64,000 bases of DNA, taken from the NCBI GenBank assembly GCA_023410055.1, contig JAEYQK010000088.1, forward strand, positions 8,272 through 72,271, in the 5' to 3' direction. Position numbers and translations under genes: made by a program. Source of the DNA: Acidobacteriota bacterium (GTDB taxonomy: Bacteria > Acidobacteriota > Terriglobia > Terriglobales > Acidobacteriaceae). Within the stretch, counting starts at the first letter, position 1. Every line of letters starts with the position of its first letter. Shown piece after piece: positions 26,870 through 35,811 of the stretch. The notes beneath the pieces are model-generated. The model was not told the origin of the DNA. It was given only the letters and a program-made list of their open reading frames with translations, and made no database searches.

Positions 26870-26966
26870 CTTCGGCCATCACCGCAACCAATCCGCCTCT
26901 TCCGGGTTAGAGTCCCTCCAGAGCAGCACCTGAATTGAGATTCAAGGGCGGAGGCAGAATCGTCCC

Positions 26967-27863
26967 ATGAACCGCAGCTGTAAGCACAACCTCGCATTCA
27001 TCTGTATTTTTGCGACGCTAGTCCTCGGCACTTCTCTCTCTGCCACAGCCCAGCAGGCGGTCGCCTCTCCGCGTGCGGACGGACAGACCACGCCCATGCT
27101 TCTCTACAAGGCTGTTGGTTCGACGGGCAGTTGTGCGCCGCTGGCCATCATCTCGCATGGCGCGGGCGGATCGGAGAGAGGCTATCGCTATCTGGCGGAT
27201 GCCATGTCGCAGAACGGTTTCACAACTGTTGTTATGGGACACCGCGAAAGTGGGCTCGACGCGCTGAAGTCCGACATTCGCGCCGAGGGAATCAGAAAAG
27301 GCATTGAGGCTCTGGTCACCGATCCGCAGGCCGAACAAGCGCGATTGCTCGACGTTGGTGCTGCGCTACGCTGGGCTGACGCGCAGTGCAAAGCGCCATT
27401 CCGCGTGCTGATGGGACACTCGATGGGAGCCATCACGACGATGCTCGAAGCGGGAGCTCGCAACATGATCGGCATCAAGAACCCGTCCGCCGGACAAGAC
27501 CGCTTCGACGCCTACGTTGCTCTCTCGCCAGAAGGCCCCGGAGTCGTGTTCACCGAGCACGCCTGGACCGGCATTCACAAACCGATGCTGATCCTGACCG
27601 GCACTCGCGACCAGTCGCTCAAAGGCGGACCTAAAGCCCGCCTTGTCCCCTGGCAAGACTTGCCCGGCGATCCCAAATGCAGGTGCCAATGGTTGGGCGT
27701 CATCGATGGCGCCACCCACATGAACTTCGGCGGAAACGGCTTTGGCGCTGGCCAAGTCACGCCTCTGGTCACGAGCACAATTGCCAGCTTCTTGAGCGGC
27801 GTCCGCAAGTCGGCGTGCAGTTTGCCGTCTCTAGAACAGAGGATAACGCTGCAGGCGAAGTAA
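26967..27863 (+). CDS. Secreted alpha/beta hydrolase
   Basis: 298 residues with a signal peptide (to about residue 29). Catalytic triad signs: GHSMG nucleophile elbow in VLMGHSMGAITTM, an Asp after strand 7 (LILTGTRDQS), and His in IDGATHMNFGG. The oxyanion segment is ISHGAGGSERGYRYLA. It belongs to the dienelactone-hydrolase/PET-hydrolase-like esterase range; the substrate cannot be read from the sequence. Confidence 0.85.
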   Translation: MNRSCKHNLAFICIFATLVLGTSLSATAQQAVASPRADGQTTPMLLYKAVGSTGSCAPLAIISHGAGGSERGYRYLADAMSQNGFTTVVMGHRESGLDALKSDIRAEGIRKGIEALVTDPQAEQARLLDVGAALRWADAQCKAPFRVLMGHSMGAITTMLEAGARNMIGIKNPSAGQDRFDAYVALSPEGPGVVFTEHAWTGIHKPMLILTGTRDQSLKGGPKARLVPWQDLPGDPKCRCQWLGVIDGATHMNFGGNGFGAGQVTPLVTSTIASFLSGVRKSACSLPSLEQRITLQAK

Positions 27864-27880
27864 TCTCGGGGCTGCTTCTT

Positions 27881-27918
27881 CGATTACCCGATCACCCGGT
27901 GGCCAGATCGCCCGATGC
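27881..27918. repeat. GATCACCC repeat cluster (family G)
   Basis: Imperfect tandem 8-9-mers of the form ATCACCCG/GATCGCCCGATG between the hydrolase and malate-synthase-like genes. Similar clusters lie at 37411-37448, 53309-53343, 57078-57114 and 63437-63485. Confidence 0.7.
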
Positions 27919-28023
27919 CGTGTTGCTGTCGTTTGCACCCATCCGTTCTTCTGCTGCATCCTACACTCCCGTGGCCCCGCCCGAGTTGCCGCGATAGCAT
28001 GTCGCTGTAGGAGTTAGTTCAAA

Positions 28024-30378
28024 ATGATTGCCCAGCATATTCTCCAGAAGTTTCCTGATCTCTTTGGCACCAAGCGCGTGAACGGTCGGGACATCGACGT
28101 CGACCAGACCATCGCGACGCTCACCCGCGAGCTTGAGCCCGAGATCGCCGCAGCGCTGACCGCCCGTCGCGAACTGCTGGAATCCAAAGAACCGGTACGC
28201 CAGAAGTACGCCTGGCCACGTTGGGACGAGAGCTATCGCGATCCCGTGACCAATCGCTTGTGGACCTTCCGCCAGATCACGCAGGGCCTCATCGACAACT
28301 TCCTCGGACGCGACAGCGAGTGGCGCTGGCGCCTCAACGACACCGTTCCAATCCCGAAAGACGCGCACCCGCTGTGGAATCCTGGGCTTGAGCTGACTGG
28401 ACCGTGGTCTCCGCTGGATATGGCGTTCAATGCGCTGAATTCGCCGGCACCGATGAACATGCCCGACTTCGAGGACGCATCTCCGCCGCACTTCCAGCCC
28501 GACGGCACGCCCAGTAACCAGCCCGTGGGTACCTTCGCAGCGCTGCAGAACGCAAAAGAGATTCTCGAAGGCCAGTGGACCAATAAGCCATACGAAGTAA
28601 CGAAGAAGGACAAGAAGCGCGCCTACAAGATCAGCAAGCCGCAAGGCGAATGGCCGACGCGCTTCGTGCGTCCGCCGAGCATTCACGTGCGCTATGACCA
28701 CATCACGGTGGACGGCAAACCCGCGCCGGGACTGATCGCGATTGCCGTGCTCTGGGCGTTGAACAACTACGAATCGCTGCGCAACGCCGGCACCGGAGTC
28801 TACTACTACATCCCGAAGCTGCAAACGCCGCGCGAAGCGCTGATCGTCGAACAGCTTCTCTCGCACATCGAGGGCATCATCGGCGTTGATCCCGGCACAA
28901 TCAAGATCAAGATGCTCTACGAAGAAGGCAATGCCGGACGCACGCTTGCCGCGATAGCGTGGGTGCTGCGCCGCCGTTTGCTCGGCACGAACGTCGGCCG
29001 GTGGGACTATCTCGGCAGCATCATCGAGATGTGGAAGGACGATCCCGCGGGTGTCTTCCCTGATCCGCAGACGGTGGGCATGGCGTCGCCTAACATGATC
29101 GCCTATCAGCGCTACAACGCGCTGATGATGTTGATGGCCGGGATGAAGAACGGCGAGCTCAGCCAGGGCGCGCCCATCGGCGGCATGGCGGCCGTGATGA
29201 TCTACCAGCCAAGCGACACCTACGGACGCTCGCGCTACAATCCGCTCGCCCTGCGCGCGATGGTCACGGACAAATTGCGCGAACGCCTGCTTGGATTGAT
29301 CTTCGTTCCGGATTCTCCGCTGAAAGACGGCACGCCGACGCTCGAAGACATTCTTGCCAAACGCGTGAAGGGGCGTCTATACGACGCGTATCGCCAGAGC
29401 TGGGTGGCGAGTCCTGAACCCGCGTATGTCGCCGCCGGAAACGCGCCGCTGCGCACTGATGTCAGCAAACTACAATCCGTGCTCGACGCTCCGACCAGCA
29501 CCGAAAACGTCAACGGGAAGCCGGTCGCGACCGTCGATAGCGGTCTCACCGACGTCGAACGCAGCATTTTCCAATCGCGGGGACTGCTCAATGGTGAAGG
29601 CAAGATTACGCCGTGGGTCGTCACGAAAGACGCCTTCGACACGCCCGAGAAACTCTTCTCGCAGAGGCTCTGGGACGACATCTACGGCGTGCCCAAAGGC
29701 GACGTCACGATCGAGCACATTCAGCATGCGTTCTACATGGCAGCCAATTACGGCTTCCAGATATTGAACGGCAACTTCGCCGCCGCGATCGACGATTACG
29801 AACTCAAGCTGCGCTTTATGAACGACCTCGCGACGTATCGCATCAACGTCTCGTGGCTGTGGACGCTCTGCCGTCACCAGGCGACCATCACCAAGGACGG
29901 CTACCTGCGCCGCCCGAAGCTCACCGAAGACGGCGTGGTGCTCGAAACGCAAGCCGAGCCAATCAAGGCCGGAACACGCTTCACTCGCGACCTCTTCACG
30001 AAAGTCTGGGAGTACCACAACGAGTGGACCTCAGCCTTTTTCGCCGAGCAGGACCGCCGCCACGAACGGGGCCGTTTCGACCGCACGAAGGCAGCGACGA
30101 TCATGGAATTGCTCATGCGCCAGTTGCTCTCGCCGCACTACATCCAGCACAGCGCCCGCGTTCTGTTCGTTGTCGGCGAAGCCAGCGCGCAGGAGCGTAC
30201 CCAGATACTCGACGCTATTTTCGAATTCCCCCGCGAGGAGGTCTTTTCACGCGTGAAGGCAGGAACCATGAGCAAAGCCGCGCTTGCCGCTCACGATTAC
30301 GTCTACGACATTTTTCCCAGTGAAGAGGTCGAACGTGGCAGAGAGATGTTGAACGAAAGCCCGGTAGCGCGAGTGTAG
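28024..30378 (+). CDS. Malate-synthase-like protein (long form)
   Basis: 784 residues, about 250 longer than malate synthase A. The family core is visible: YYYIPKLQTPREA, IKIKMLYEEGNAGRTLAAI, the signature LLGTNVGRWDYLGSII (compare GLNCGRWDYIFS), and IGGMAAVM. A large N-terminal extension and a C-terminal region with EYHNEWTSAFF follow. Malate synthase joins acetyl-CoA and glyoxylate. No isocitrate lyase gene is in the window, so membership in a glyoxylate shunt cannot be shown, and some signature positions differ (TNVG for LNCG). Cytoplasmic. Confidence 0.75.
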   Translation: MIAQHILQKFPDLFGTKRVNGRDIDVDQTIATLTRELEPEIAAALTARRELLESKEPVRQKYAWPRWDESYRDPVTNRLWTFRQITQGLIDNFLGRDSEWRWRLNDTVPIPKDAHPLWNPGLELTGPWSPLDMAFNALNSPAPMNMPDFEDASPPHFQPDGTPSNQPVGTFAALQNAKEILEGQWTNKPYEVTKKDKKRAYKISKPQGEWPTRFVRPPSIHVRYDHITVDGKPAPGLIAIAVLWALNNYESLRNAGTGVYYYIPKLQTPREALIVEQLLSHIEGIIGVDPGTIKIKMLYEEGNAGRTLAAIAWVLRRRLLGTNVGRWDYLGSIIEMWKDDPAGVFPDPQTVGMASPNMIAYQRYNALMMLMAGMKNGELSQGAPIGGMAAVMIYQPSDTYGRSRYNPLALRAMVTDKLRERLLGLIFVPDSPLKDGTPTLEDILAKRVKGRLYDAYRQSWVASPEPAYVAAGNAPLRTDVSKLQSVLDAPTSTENVNGKPVATVDSGLTDVERSIFQSRGLLNGEGKITPWVVTKDAFDTPEKLFSQRLWDDIYGVPKGDVTIEHIQHAFYMAANYGFQILNGNFAAAIDDYELKLRFMNDLATYRINVSWLWTLCRHQATITKDGYLRRPKLTEDGVVLETQAEPIKAGTRFTRDLFTKVWEYHNEWTSAFFAEQDRRHERGRFDRTKAATIMELLMRQLLSPHYIQHSARVLFVVGEASAQERTQILDAIFEFPREEVFSRVKAGTMSKAALAAHDYVYDIFPSEEVERGREMLNESPVARV

Positions 30379-30388
30379 GTCGCATCGT

Positions 30389-30472
30389 GGTGCCCCGTTC
30401 AAGCCTGATCTCCGAGAGCGTGTAGCGCCGACCTCCAGGTCGGACCTGTGCCGGACTGGAGTCCGGCGCTAC
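30389..30472. repeat. Half of palindrome B plus family C palindromes
   Basis: CCCCGTTCAAGCCTGATC (about 30394) is a half copy of family B. It is followed by GTAGCGCCGACCTCCAGGTCGG and CCGGACTGGAGTCCGG-CGCTAC (30422-30472), two nested palindromes. The same CCGGACTCCAGTCCGG core is at 50801-50816. Confidence 0.75.
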
Positions 30473-30492
30473 GAACCCCTCGCCAGATCAGC

Positions 30493-31593
30493 CTAGTTCC
30501 AGCGGAACCACTTGAGCGCGAGCACAAACGATATTCCACCCCAGAGCAGCAACACAAGCAACTGACTCCACTGCGATGCCAGTGACGCGCCTTGCAGAAT
30601 GATCGCGCGCAGGGCGTCGTTGAGCGCCGTCAGTGGCAGTGCCTTGATCAGCGGTTGGATCATGCGAGGGAAGCGCTCGTAAGAGAAGAAGACGCCGGAG
30701 AATATCCACATCGGCATCATCACAAGATTGATCAAGCCGCTGACGCTCTCGATCTTCTGCGCGCGGCTGGCCGTCAGCAGGCCGAGCCCACCGAACGATA
30801 CCGCGCCGATTGCGCCCAGCAGCAGAATCGCGAGCAACGATCCTTCGACGCGCATGTGAAACGCGATTACTCCGAAGCCCAGCAGCAGTCCGACTTCGAT
30901 CAGCATCAGGATCAATCGGCTGCTCGTCAGTGCCGCAAGGAAGTCGGTACGCCGCATGGGCGTCGCAACAAATCGTTTGAGCAGCTTGCGCTGGCGCATC
31001 TCGACCAAGGCGAAGCCGATGCCCCACATGCCCGAGTTCATCAGGTTCATGCCGAGCAATCCGGGAATGAGAAAGTCGATATATCTTGCGCCGGGCTCGC
31101 TTGACTGTGTCGACGTGGTCGCGATCGCGTCTTTTCGTCCGGCCGCCGTTTGCAGTGCGTTGTCCACCTGCGTCTTGGCCAGCACGCTCTCCGGACGCGA
31201 AGGATCGAAACGATACTGCACGCCGCCGTCCTGCGGTACGATCACCAGCGCGTACTTACCCAAACGGAATTCGTCCTGAGCTTTTGCCGCGTCGGCGACA
31301 TCGACATGCAAAGTGCCCTGCTGCGACCCACCCTTCAGCAGATCGGAAATCTTCTGCGATTCCGGTCCGGCGACCACCACGATGGGCGTAACATCCGTCG
31401 GCTTGTTGCGAAAAGCAATGCCCAGTCCCAGCGCCAGCAGCAGTGGAAAAATGAACACCCAGAAGATCACTTCGGGCTCACGCCACAGTTCCTTCATGCG
31501 TGCTGCGAGCAGGTGCGTATAGCCGGCCCAGCGTGGATTCGTAATCTGCGGCTCCGGCTGCTTCGTCTTCATTGGTTCGATCGCGCTGCTCAT
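30493..31593 (-). CDS. ABC-2 type exporter permease
   Basis: 366 residues. An N-terminal cytoplasmic stretch (to about 28) is followed by a first helix (VIFWVFIFPLLLALGLGI), a large periplasmic domain (about 55-175) and five more helices. The layout is that of ABC2_membrane_3 permeases (YhhJ/LinM type). MRQRKLLKRFVATPMRRTDFLAA is a typical cytoplasmic coupling loop. It directly abuts the ATPase gene (zero spacing) and must be its membrane partner. Confidence 0.88.
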   Translation of the reverse strand: MSSAIEPMKTKQPEPQITNPRWAGYTHLLAARMKELWREPEVIFWVFIFPLLLALGLGIAFRNKPTDVTPIVVVAGPESQKISDLLKGGSQQGTLHVDVADAAKAQDEFRLGKYALVIVPQDGGVQYRFDPSRPESVLAKTQVDNALQTAAGRKDAIATTSTQSSEPGARYIDFLIPGLLGMNLMNSGMWGIGFALVEMRQRKLLKRFVATPMRRTDFLAALTSSRLILMLIEVGLLLGFGVIAFHMRVEGSLLAILLLGAIGAVSFGGLGLLTASRAQKIESVSGLINLVMMPMWIFSGVFFSYERFPRMIQPLIKALPLTALNDALRAIILQGASLASQWSQLLVLLLWGGISFVLALKWFRWN

Positions 31594-32526
31594 TTACGCT
31601 TCCCTCAGGTGACGCCCAGTCAGATGAACGAACAGATCCTCGAGACTCGCCTGTCGCGTCGTCAGGTGAACCAGTTTTTCGCCCTGCTTCTGCACCGAGG
31701 CCAGCAGTGCCGGAATGGTCTCATGCGGCTCGTTGACTTGCAGGCAAAACATGCCGTCTTCGGCACGCACCGATTGCACGCCGGGCAGTTTCTCCCACTC
31801 CGCACGTCGCGCCACACCGTCGCCACCGGCGACCGCAAACTCCACAACGTGATGGCCGGTCAGCCGCGCAATCAACTCGGCCGGACTGCCTTCGGCAATG
31901 ATCTGTCCGTGATCGATAATCGCGATTTGATCGCAAAGCTTCTCTGCTTCGTCCATGTAGTGCGTCGTCAGCAGGATCGTTCCGCCCTTCTGCTGAAACT
32001 GGCGCACGATGTCCCACAACTGGCGCCGGCTCTGCGGATCAAGGCCCGTGGTTGGTTCATCGAGGAACAGTATCTTCGGATTGCCTACCAGCGCCGTTGC
32101 CACTGCGAGTCTCTGTCGCTGGCCGCCGGACAGCTTGCCGACCCACGAGTCGGCCTTCTCCACCAGCGCAAGCTCTTCCAGCACATCGTCGATCGAGTGC
32201 GGGAACTGATAGAAACTGGCAAATAACTGAACCGTCTCGCGCACGGTCAGCTTTTCAGAGAGCCGCGTTTCCTGCAGCGAGATGCCGAGCCACTCGCGCA
32301 ACTCGCGCTCATGCGCGGCCCAGGTCATTCCCAGGATTTCAACCTTACCGGAAGTAGGTTGCAGCAATCCTTCGAGGATTTCGATCGTCGTAGTCTTACC
32401 TGCGCCGTTCGGACCGAGCAGACCAAAGCACTCTCCAGCCTGAATCGTGAGGTCCAGCCCACGCACGGCCTCAACCTTGCCGTCGTAAGTCTTGCGCAGC
32501 CCTTCGCATCGGATAGCAACGTCCAT
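31594..32526 (-). CDS. ABC transporter ATP-binding protein (drug-exporter type)
   Basis: 310 residues from the ATG at 32526. Walker A GPNGAGKTT, Q-loop ISLQET, signature LSGGQRQRL, Walker B ILFLDEPTTGLD, H-loop LLTTHYMDEAE. The MDEAEKLCDQIAIIDHGQIIAEG segment is typical of DrrA/CcmA exporters. A TTG start 39 bases upstream is possible but lies outside the family N-terminus. A 10-bp hairpin (32588-32614) lies upstream. Confidence 0.92.
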   Translation of the reverse strand: MDVAIRCEGLRKTYDGKVEAVRGLDLTIQAGECFGLLGPNGAGKTTTIEILEGLLQPTSGKVEILGMTWAAHERELREWLGISLQETRLSEKLTVRETVQLFASFYQFPHSIDDVLEELALVEKADSWVGKLSGGQRQRLAVATALVGNPKILFLDEPTTGLDPQSRRQLWDIVRQFQQKGGTILLTTHYMDEAEKLCDQIAIIDHGQIIAEGSPAELIARLTGHHVVEFAVAGGDGVARRAEWEKLPGVQSVRAEDGMFCLQVNEPHETIPALLASVQKQGEKLVHLTTRQASLEDLFVHLTGRHLREA

Positions 32527-32587
32527 AGAAAGATGATAAAGGATTCGGGGAATCTTCTGTTGCAAGTGAGCGGCGTTGAGTGAAGAT

Positions 32588-32614
32588 CCCTACCCTTCAG
32601 GGCGAAGGGTAGGG
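32588..32614. repeat. CCCTACCCTT palindrome
   Basis: Ten-bp arms CCCTACCCTT (32588-32597) and AAGGGTAGGG (32605-32614). It lies between the end of the secreted protein gene and the ABC genes, where it could terminate the former (minus strand). Confidence 0.65.
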
Positions 32615-32623
32615 TGAGAGCGG

Positions 32624-33196
32624 CTACTCTACCGCGAAATGAAATACGTTCCAGTCGTTTACGAATCCATATTCGCCGGGCTTTATGTTTTTGACGCTCA
32701 GCTTGTAAGACATCTCGCCGTACTTGGAAACATCAACCGTGACCTGCTGGCCAACGTTCTGCGAACTTACACCTCCGAAGAAACCGGCCTTCGCTGAAGA
32801 AATCAACGCCTCGCGGTTCTTCCCCTTCACTTCGAACAAGTACAGCTTGAAACTCTCTGGATTCGTGGTTTTCACGACAAACACGAGCTCTTGCCCGGCC
32901 TTCAAATGGTATGTCGAAGCCGCGCCTGGAATCTGAATGCTTCCCGTGGCACCTCCGAACCCCTTGTGGTGCGTTACGATCTTCCCTCTTTCTTGTGGCA
33001 GCGTTTTCAGCGGCTGCCCAGGGGATTCCAGTTGGTACACCACGCTCATCACCTCTGGATCGGCGGGCTTAGCGGCCACTGCGTCTCCCGGTTTGGCCGT
33101 CGTCGTGGTATCGGCAGGCTTGTTCTCCTCCGCAATCATTGGGACAACTAGTAGAACGATGCATAACAAAAACAACGCTATTCGGCCCTTTCGCAC
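32624..33196 (-). CDS. Secreted or membrane-anchored protein of unknown function
   Basis: 190 residues from the GTG at 33196, chosen because AAGGAG lies 7 bases upstream; an in-frame GTG 24 bases further out has no ribosome site. A hydrophobic leader (IALFLLCIVLLVVPMI) is followed by a Thr/Ala/Asp-rich linker and a beta-sandwich-like domain (GSIQIPGAASTYHLKAGQEL, SYKLSVKNIKPGEYGFVN). I recognise no enzyme motif. Confidence 0.6.
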   Translation of the reverse strand: MRKGRIALFLLCIVLLVVPMIAEENKPADTTTTAKPGDAVAAKPADPEVMSVVYQLESPGQPLKTLPQERGKIVTHHKGFGGATGSIQIPGAASTYHLKAGQELVFVVKTTNPESFKLYLFEVKGKNREALISSAKAGFFGGVSSQNVGQQVTVDVSKYGEMSYKLSVKNIKPGEYGFVNDWNVFHFAVE

Positions 33197-33329
33197 AGGT
33201 GTGCTCCTTTCAAGTGACACGAATTTTTTGCTTGAACCTAAGTTATTCCGTAATTCTTAATATCGAGGAGGGCGTTTACAATCGCGCAAACGTGCGCATA
33301 AGGCAGGTGTACTCTCGAACACTTCCGGA

Positions 33330-34157
33330 TTACTTTCTCTCCACTCTCGCCAGTTTGAAGTTCAGCGTTCCCCAGAAGGCGCGGGCGCGCATTTGTACAG
33401 GAACGCGGGTACCCTCGGCGTACCAAATCCACGCACTGCCACGATTCTTCATGGCTCCCGAGGCGTCCTCGGCTCGAACACGCAGGGTGCTGAACGTTCC
33501 GGCATCGGTCTTGACCTGTTCGCGGCCTTCAACCGTGGCTTTCACGTCGATGGTCTTGTTTCCGTCGTTCAACGGGAAGGTATAGCTGGCTCCAACCTGA
33601 AGCGGCAACGAGGCCAGATAGTAGATACCTGAGATGACATCCAAAGTGCAGGCGGGAATGTCCTGCGTGGTGTGTTTCATCTCGTTGTTCTTCAGATTCT
33701 TCTCGTCCAGGATCGCCTTTCGCTGGGCATAGTCGAAGCGGATGTTGGTTTCCTTTTTATGGAAGCCCTCTTCCGTGTGCTTGAAGATTCCCTGTGAGCA
33801 AAAGGTGCGCGGATCGAATCGCGCTTCAAAACGGTCATGCACCGTGTATAGAAGAGCGACGACTCCGGTTGAATCAGCCGCGCCGCTGACCTTCTGCATG
33901 TTGCCTTCGGATTCAATGCGCAGGCTCGTGGTGCCGGCAGTCCACAACCGCCACTCGGCGTTGTAGACATAGGTTTGTCCGTCGGGGTAGCGATAATTCG
34001 GCGGCGGAGGCTGGACATGAGCAAGGGAGCCGATCGCATCAACAACGGCCGTTTGCGAATGCGAAGCTTGCGGCGTGGTTGCAGGGTTGTGCTGCGCACC
34101 GGCGAACGATGTCAGTGCCAGCAGTGCTATCGCGAATTTGTGGTCGATATGAATCAA
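33330..34157 (-). CDS. Secreted DUF3108 protein
   Basis: 275 residues with a signal peptide (ALLALTSFAGA-Q). The DUF3108 pattern is clear: the opening strand YVYNAEWRLWTAGTTSLRIE, KVSGAADSTGVVALLYTVHDRFEA, FDYAQRKAI, VISGIYYLASLPLQVG, and the end WIWYAEGTRVPVQM. The family is periplasmic or outer-membrane with a lipid-binding-like beta barrel and unknown function. Confidence 0.8.
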   Translation of the reverse strand: MIHIDHKFAIALLALTSFAGAQHNPATTPQASHSQTAVVDAIGSLAHVQPPPPNYRYPDGQTYVYNAEWRLWTAGTTSLRIESEGNMQKVSGAADSTGVVALLYTVHDRFEARFDPRTFCSQGIFKHTEEGFHKKETNIRFDYAQRKAILDEKNLKNNEMKHTTQDIPACTLDVISGIYYLASLPLQVGASYTFPLNDGNKTIDVKATVEGREQVKTDAGTFSTLRVRAEDASGAMKNRGSAWIWYAEGTRVPVQMRARAFWGTLNFKLARVERK

Positions 34158-34170
34158 AACAACTCCAGGG

Positions 34171-34743
34171 CTACCGCCTCATCAGCCACAACAGTTTCGC
34201 GGCCAACACCAGCAACATTGCAAGGGTACCTAGAGCTGCATTGTACTCGCGATGCTGCAAATACAGCCCACGCGAAAATGCTCCCTGCCCATGACCCTCT
34301 TGGTTCCCGTCGGTTACCTTCGTGCGGTGGACGATTCCAACAAAACGCGGTACTCGGCGGCAATACTCGTCGAACCCGGGGAACTTCGAGCGAAGGAACG
34401 CCTCTTCCGACCGAATTACCGGAATGTAGATCGCCAGGAAGAGCACGGCGAGTCCCAGCGCGATCCACCAACTGAGAGCTGCCACTCCGAATCCAATGCC
34501 AATCACGATCGATCCCACGTAGAGCGGATTTCGCGAGTAAGCGTACGGACCGGTCATCGTCAGCTCGGCGTTCTTCTTGACGTGGCCCGAAGCCAGGGCG
34601 CGAATCAGCACGCCGAGTGCGGCGACCACGCCGCCCATAATAATCGATATCACGGTCGGCCGCGCCAGCCAGACGTACAAAACGGCAAAAACGAAGCCGA
34701 GGGGTACGCGGATGCGCCGGGCTATGCGTGACCAGCTAGGCAT
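34171..34743 (-). CDS. Isoprenylcysteine methyltransferase-like membrane protein (ICMT family)
   Basis: 190 residues from the ATG at 34743, overlapping the heptosyltransferase stop by 8 bases. About five helices; the family motif TGPYAYSRNPLYVGSIV and EEAFLRSKFPGFDEYCRRVPRF give the SAM-binding membrane methyltransferase core. C-terminal residues after about 140 (HREYNAALGTLAMLLVLAAKLLWLM) form an extra helix. In bacteria such proteins methylate lipids or other small targets. Coupling to the LPS gene suggests an envelope role. Confidence 0.82.
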   Translation of the reverse strand: MPSWSRIARRIRVPLGFVFAVLYVWLARPTVISIIMGGVVAALGVLIRALASGHVKKNAELTMTGPYAYSRNPLYVGSIVIGIGFGVAALSWWIALGLAVLFLAIYIPVIRSEEAFLRSKFPGFDEYCRRVPRFVGIVHRTKVTDGNQEGHGQGAFSRGLYLQHREYNAALGTLAMLLVLAAKLLWLMRR

Positions 34744-35782
34744 TGGGGGCTCCTGATGCGGAATTCTGTAACAGTTCACGCGCGGCAGAGAGAACTTCAT
34801 CGGATGTGATCGAGAGCATGGCTTCGTCCGGTGCAGCGCGTCGCGAATGATTGGTAACGCTTTCAGCACGGCGGAGCACGATGGCCCTTGTGCCGAACGG
34901 TCCGTTGCGCGCCGGATCCGTCGGCCCGAAAATGCCAACTACAGGAACCCGCAGCGCGGCAGCCAGATGCATCGGCCCCGTGTCGCCTCCGACGAACAGG
35001 CTTGCCCGCCGTGTGATCGCGATCAGTTCCGAGATCGAGCACGGAACCGCCACCGCAGCTCCATCGCTCGCACCGACCACGGCGTTCGCCAACGATTCTT
35101 CCGCCGGACCGAAGTTGATAACCGAGCGCAGTCCCAGCTCGCGCAATCCGCGCGACACCGCAGCGTAGCTCTCGGTCGGCCAGCACTTCGCTCCCCATCC
35201 CGCGCCGGGATTGATGATCGCGAAGCGCTCAATCGCTTGCTGTCTCAAAACGTTGTCGGCCCACTTCTCGGCAGTCGCATCAATCGGCAGAAGCTGCGCC
35301 GACTCCGACACCCTCTGAGCTCCTGCCGCAGCAGCCAACTCCAGATTCTGCTCGATGACGTGAGTGCGCGTCGTCAGAATCTTTTTCGTGTAGAACAGCG
35401 TCGCTCCACTCTCGCGCGTCTTCCGGAAGCCGAGGCGCGTTGATGCACCACTCAGTTGCGCAAGCAAGCCCGACTTCCATGCTCCCTGGAAATCGATGGC
35501 AACATCGTATTGCGCTTCTCGGATCGATTTCAGCGCTGCCCGCGCTTCCTTGCGTGTCTCACCCGAAAGCGGTGCCTTCCGCCAGGCTCGCGTGTTCACC
35601 GTGTGAATCGCATCCACAACAGTGTAGGGACGGGGCTGTGCCCCGTCCGCCTTCCGCGCGGAAAGCAACTCCACCCAGCGCTCTTCAATTGCCCAGCCGA
35701 TGGTCGCCTCAGGATGTGCGGCACGCAACGCGGCAACGGCAGGAAGCGCATGGATCACGTCGCCCATGGCGCCGAGGCGCAC
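34736..35782 (-). CDS. waaC: ADP-heptose:LPS heptosyltransferase I-like (GT9) with in-frame palindrome
   Basis: 348 residues from GTG. GT9 signs: RLGAMGDVIHALPAV, AIDFQGAWKSGLLA, INPGAGWGAKCWP and the ADP-heptose site FVGGDTGPMHLAAALRVPVVGIFGPTDP. The strand RILIV expected at the N-terminus is encoded in frame just upstream of the GTG, so the true start may be the CTG at 35797. Residues about 41-55 (ARKADGAQPRPYTV) are extra compared with E. coli WaaC and coincide with palindrome family D. It is downstream of the heptose adenylyltransferase gene and would add heptose to the LPS core. Confidence 0.85.
   Translation of the reverse strand: MRLGAMGDVIHALPAVAALRAAHPEATIGWAIEERWVELLSARKADGAQPRPYTVVDAIHTVNTRAWRKAPLSGETRKEARAALKSIREAQYDVAIDFQGAWKSGLLAQLSGASTRLGFRKTRESGATLFYTKKILTTRTHVIEQNLELAAAAGAQRVSESAQLLPIDATAEKWADNVLRQQAIERFAIINPGAGWGAKCWPTESYAAVSRGLRELGLRSVINFGPAEESLANAVVGASDGAAVAVPCSISELIAITRRASLFVGGDTGPMHLAAALRVPVVGIFGPTDPARNGPFGTRAIVLRRAESVTNHSRRAAPDEAMLSITSDEVLSAARELLQNSASGAPNA
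35628..35648. repeat. Palindrome family D inside waaC
   Basis: Nine-bp arms (35628-35636 with 35640-35648; GGACGGGGC and GCCCCGTCC) and a TGT loop, lying in frame inside the heptosyltransferase gene. Intergenic relatives are at 25308-25330 and 56994-57013. Confidence 0.85.
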
Positions 35783-35811
35783 GATCAGGATACGCAGGTT
35801 GGGGCCCGGGG

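Noticed and set aside
27881..27918. GATCACCC units as a CRISPR array
   Set aside because: Units are 8-9 bases, not separated by uniform spacers, and no cas genes are present.
27961..28866. 301-codon minus-strand frame opposite the malate-synthase-like gene
   Set aside because: Antisense shadow; the plus strand carries the family signatures.
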